A stretch of DNA of 8,056 nucleotides from an uncultured Clostridia bacterium (GTDB lineage Bacteria; Bacillota; Clostridia; Christensenellales; Maliibacteriaceae): the NCBI GenBank assembly GCA_934613185.1, contig CAKTSO010000082.1:1-8056 (forward strand), given 5' to 3'. Below are positions 6,044 through 8,056 of this stretch, piece after piece (within the stretch, counting starts at the first letter, position 1; every line of letters begins with the position of its first letter). The notes below the pieces were generated by a model. That model did not search any database. It saw only the letters and a program-made list of their open reading frames with translations, and was not told where the DNA came from. A program made the position numbers and the translations under genes.

Positions 6044-6071
6044 TTGTCGAGGAAAAAGCTTGTTTGTCGGG
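6044..6071 (+). promoter_or_regulatory. Two Spo0A-box-like sites upstream of the spo0A homologue
   Basis: TTGTCGAG (6044-6051) and TTGTCGGG (6064-6071) resemble the 0A box TTGTCGAA and lie in the same direction with starts exactly 20 bases apart, close to two helical turns. They overlap a 9-base direct repeat, AAAGCTTGT (6039-6047 and 6055-6063). Bacillus spo0A is autoregulated through such boxes, so autoregulation is plausible here. I found no convincing sigma-A or sigma-H promoter in the 132 bases between the terminator and the start codon. Confidence 0.35.
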
Positions 6072-6136
6072 CGGGAAGGAGACGGTTTTTCCGCGGCGAA
6101 ATGTCGGAGAAGACGAATGCGGAGGATGGAAAAATC

Positions 6137-6871
6137 ATGCAAACTGTGCTTCTTGCGGGAAACGGCGCGCCGTGGGACGAGATTGCCGAACGATTCGGTT
6201 TGACGGGGCGGCGTGTGCTGCGCGCGGGGGATATGGCGACGGCGCGGCGGATGCTTCAAAGCGCGCCGGAACTGTTACTGACGGATCTTGTGCTTGCGGG
6301 CGGGGACGGCGCGGCGCTGATCGCGGAGCGGCCGAAGAAGACGTGTGCGGTCGCGCTTTCTTATATACGTTCGGAGGCGATTTGCGCTGCGGCGGTTCGC
6401 TGCGGCGCGGGAGAGTACATCGCGCTTCCGGCGCCGGCGAGCGAGATCGTGCGGCGTGCGGCGGCTTGCGAAAAGCGCGCGGCGGAAACGATCGTGAAAA
6501 ACCGGGTCTACGAGCCGGTCTTTTATCGTTCGCAGGATCGCGCGGCGCGGCGATGCGGAAAGATATTGCTGGAACTCGGGCTGCCGATGACGATGGCCGG
6601 TTTTTCGCTGCTTTGCGGCGGAGTGCGCCTTTGCGTGCAGACGCCCGTGCTTTTGTCCTCGTTGACGACGGCGCTGTATCCGAAGCTTGCGGGCGAATTC
6701 GGCGCCGCGCCGTCGTGCGTGGAACGAAACATGCGCTACGCCGTGGAGCGCATTTTCGAGACCGCACCGATCGAAAAACTTTACGCGTGCTTTGGATTTT
6801 GCGCCGATCCGGCGAAGGGGAAACTGAGTGTCGGCGCTTTTTTGGCGCAGATGACGCGGCTTTGCGCATAG
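6137..6871 (+). CDS. spo0A: Spo0A homologue with degenerate receiver domain
   Basis: This 244-residue protein has the two-domain layout of Spo0A, the response regulator that commits cells to sporulation. The C-terminal part (about 138-243) matches the Spo0A DNA-binding domain: I-L-L-E-L-G-L-P (143-150), A-L-Y-P-K-L-A (179-185), recognition helix P-S-C-V-E-R-N-M-R-Y (192-201), which keeps the Glu and two Arg of the canonical S-R-V-E-R-A-I-R-H, and A-K-G-K-L-S (226-231). The receiver (about 1-112) is abnormal. The acidic pair of A-D-D-N is Gly-Asn (A-G-N-G, 7-10) and the invariant Lys before Pro is Leu97, while the acceptor-position Asp50 and Ser75 remain. The linker is short. The ATG at 6137 follows GCGGAGG (6119-6125). 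Upstream in-frame ATGs (6044, 6101) lack good binding sites and would add an unlike extension. The position after spoIVB is that of true spo0A. It may act without phosphorylation or be a paralogue. Confidence 0.85.
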   Translation: MQTVLLAGNGAPWDEIAERFGLTGRRVLRAGDMATARRMLQSAPELLLTDLVLAGGDGAALIAERPKKTCAVALSYIRSEAICAAAVRCGAGEYIALPAPASEIVRRAAACEKRAAETIVKNRVYEPVFYRSQDRAARRCGKILLELGLPMTMAGFSLLCGGVRLCVQTPVLLSSLTTALYPKLAGEFGAAPSCVERNMRYAVERIFETAPIEKLYACFGFCADPAKGKLSVGAFLAQMTRLCA

Positions 6872-6934
6872 AATCATGCGGCGGCGCATAGAGAATGAAT
6901 ATGGAAATTCAAAAAAGCGGCGGGAGGCGGAACC

Positions 6935-7525
6935 ATGCGGGAAGACGGGCTGCGCCGGGCGAAGACGGCGGCGCTTTTGCTTTTGCCTGTGCTTGTTACG
7001 GGGTTTGCGTCGGGCGCGGCGGCATTTGCGGCGCAGGACGAAACGAGTGCGGCGCTTACGCTTGCCAAGATCCATATTGTCGCGCGTGCGGGCGGCATTC
7101 GCATGGGCGACGTGTTCTGGGCGGCGCTCGGGCAGGTCGTGCGCATCGCGCTTTTGTGGCTGTGTGCCTGCGCGGGGCGGACGCTTCTGGCGCTGGGGTG
7201 CGGCGCGCTGTATTTCGAGGCGTACAGTTTCGCCTTCACGGTCTCGGCCCTCGTTGTGCAGGAGGGCTTCCGCGGCGCGATGCTCGCCGCGTGCACGTTT
7301 TTGCCGCAGAATCTTCTTTTGTGGACGGCGTATATCGTGATGGGCGTGCTGACGATGCGCTGCTGCCGCGCGGCGGACGTGCCCGGAAGAAGGCAGCAGA
7401 ACGCGGCGCGGGGAAAATATGCGCTGCTTTTGTTCGGCTGCGTGATCCTCTGCGTGCCGCTTTGCATGCTGCATATGGTTTTGACGCTGAAACTGATGAA
7501 GCTTTTGCCGGCGCTCGCGGCATAA
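6935..7525 (+). CDS. spoIIM: Stage II sporulation protein M
   Basis: This 196-residue multi-spanning membrane protein fits SpoIIM, part of the SpoIID-SpoIIM-SpoIIP machine that thins septal peptidoglycan and drives engulfment. The N-terminal helix (about 11-31) ends in the small-residue G-F-A-S-G-A-A-A pattern of the family. Further membrane segments lie at about 66-91, 97-110, 113-140 and 161-190. The family-typical F-L-P-Q-N (122-126) is followed by a hydrophobic stretch. The length is close to that of the Bacillus protein. The ATG at 6935 has GGGAGG (6922-6927) seven bases upstream. It starts 63 bases after the spo0A homologue with no terminator between. A 9-base direct repeat, GCGCATAGA (6864-6872 and 6884-6892), straddles the end of the previous gene; no clear sigma-E promoter was found. 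The call rests on weakly conserved membrane sequence plus strong sporulation context. Confidence 0.78.
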   Translation: MREDGLRRAKTAALLLLPVLVTGFASGAAAFAAQDETSAALTLAKIHIVARAGGIRMGDVFWAALGQVVRIALLWLCACAGRTLLALGCGALYFEAYSFAFTVSALVVQEGFRGAMLAACTFLPQNLLLWTAYIVMGVLTMRCCRAADVPGRRQQNAARGKYALLLFGCVILCVPLCMLHMVLTLKLMKLLPALAA

Positions 7526-7549
7526 ACACGGCGCGGGCGGCTTATATTC
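7520..7549 (+). promoter_or_regulatory. Possible forespore-type promoter before dacF
   Basis: GCATA (7520-7524), overlapping the end and stop codon of spoIIM, lies 18 bases before TATATTC (7543-7549), which partly fits the sigma-G -10 pattern. The -35 and spacing are the same as in front of spoIVB. The -10 match is poor, so this is tentative. Confidence 0.22.
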
Positions 7550-7588
7550 TTTTGAAGATCAAAATGCGATGCGGAAAGGAAGAGACGG

Positions 7589-8056
7589 ATGAACAAGGCG
7601 GTTTGGAAGATAACGTCCGCGGCGCTTGCGTTTTTGCTGATCGTATTGTGTCCGGTGCGCGTCATGGCGAAGGAAGCGCCGGTGGAAGATCATTGCCGCG
7701 CCTATATTCTCGTGGAAAGCGAGACGGGACAGACGCTGGCGGATCACTGTGCGGATGATTGCATGCCCATGGCGAGCCTGACCAAAATGATGACGCTTTT
7801 GATATTGTTCGAATCGATCGACGCGGGGACGATCAAGTTGACGGACGAGATCACGATCAGCCGGAACGCGGCGGACATCGGCGGCTCTCAGGCGTTTTTG
7901 GACGCGGGCGCGCAGTACCCGCTCGATCGATTGATCTCCAGCGTGATCGTCGGCTCGGCGAACGATTCCTGCGTGGCGATTGCGGAGGCGCTTGCCGGGA
8001 GCGTGGAGGCGTTCGTTCTTCGCATGAACGAGCGCGCGCAGGCGCTCGGCATGACG
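7589..8056 (+). CDS. dacF: D-alanyl-D-alanine carboxypeptidase (peptidase S11, DacF-like), 5' part
   Basis: The first 156 codons of a penicillin-binding D,D-carboxypeptidase (peptidase S11) run off the window end in frame. A signal peptide covers residues 1-27 (core about 11-23, M-A-K junction). The S-x-x-K active-site motif is M-A-S-L-T-K (Ser63, Lys66), and the second motif S-A-N is at 123-125 within V-G-S-A-N-D-S. The third motif (K-T-G) would lie beyond the window. Such enzymes trim the terminal D-alanine of peptidoglycan stem peptides outside the membrane; DacF-type members set cortex cross-linking in spores. DacF rather than a vegetative DacA is inferred from the neighbourhood (directly after spoIIM, 63-base gap). 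The ATG at 7589 follows AAAGGA (7575-7580). Three cysteines (36, 54, 58) near the mature N-terminus are unusual for an exported enzyme. Confidence 0.88.
   Translation, partial: MNKAVWKITSAALAFLLIVLCPVRVMAKEAPVEDHCRAYILVESETGQTLADHCADDCMPMASLTKMMTLLILFESIDAGTIKLTDEITISRNAADIGGSQAFLDAGAQYPLDRLISSVIVGSANDSCVAIAEALAGSVEAFVLRMNERAQALGMT

Noticed and set aside
6044..6136. An earlier ATG start (6044) giving the spo0A homologue a 31-residue extension
   Set aside because: The extension has no counterpart in Spo0A receivers, and the 6044 start lacks a Shine-Dalgarno sequence. The ATG at 6137 follows GGAGG.
6064..6891. A second long plus-strand frame over the spo0A homologue
   Set aside because: It is a shifted frame with Gly/Arg/Ala-rich sequence and no family resemblance. 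The Spo0A DNA-binding domain is in the other frame.
6275..7474. A 399-codon minus-strand frame across the spo0A homologue and spoIIM
   Set aside because: It is highly basic shadow sequence caused by GC-biased codon use, crosses two real genes and has no credible ribosome binding site or domain.
7541..7560. A sigma-F promoter using GCTTA at 7540-7544 for dacF
   Set aside because: No sequence resembling the sigma-F -10 box occurs 15-17 bases downstream.

Overview
This window looks like a chromosomal piece of an endospore-forming member of the Clostridia (Bacillota) with fairly high GC coding DNA. The evidence is five recognisable sporulation genes (yabQ, spoIVB, a spo0A homologue, spoIIM, a dacF-type D,D-carboxypeptidase), a divIC directly after yabQ, and strong Shine-Dalgarno sequences throughout. 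The genus cannot be read from the sequence.

Layout. (1) Positions 1-1872, plus strand: yabQ (spore cortex), divIC (septum formation, with its own extended -10 promoter and a terminator), then a short Ppx/GppA-family phosphatase closed by a strong terminator. (2) Positions 1873-3728: an AT-rich leader with a good sigma-A promoter drives a secreted surface protein (signal peptide, right-handed beta-helix region, InlB-type repeat, VPQTGD sorting signal). Behind it lies a gene-free 216-base stretch holding a nested inverted-repeat element and a bidirectional terminator. This block looks like an accessory insertion between housekeeping and sporulation genes. (3) Positions 3729-4596, minus strand: an amidohydrolase-2 family metal hydrolase with its own sigma-A promoter. 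(4) Positions 4601-8056, plus strand: spoIVB behind a promoter resembling those of forespore sigma factors (sigma-G/sigma-F), a terminator, then a spo0A homologue, spoIIM and the first 156 codons of a dacF-like gene, closely spaced in one direction with no terminator seen between them.

How the genes fit together. SpoIVB is the forespore protease that signals to the mother cell, Spo0A is the entry regulator, SpoIIM belongs to the engulfment machinery, and DacF-type enzymes and YabQ act on spore peptidoglycan and cortex. The main anomaly is the spo0A homologue. It sits in the classical place after spoIVB and has a recognisable Spo0A DNA-binding domain, but its receiver domain has lost the acidic pair and the lysine of the phosphorylation site while keeping the acceptor aspartate. 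Either sporulation entry is wired differently in this lineage, or this is a divergent paralogue. I see no clear evidence of a wholly new defence or mobile system. The second item worth pursuing is the nested inverted-repeat element at 3516-3655.
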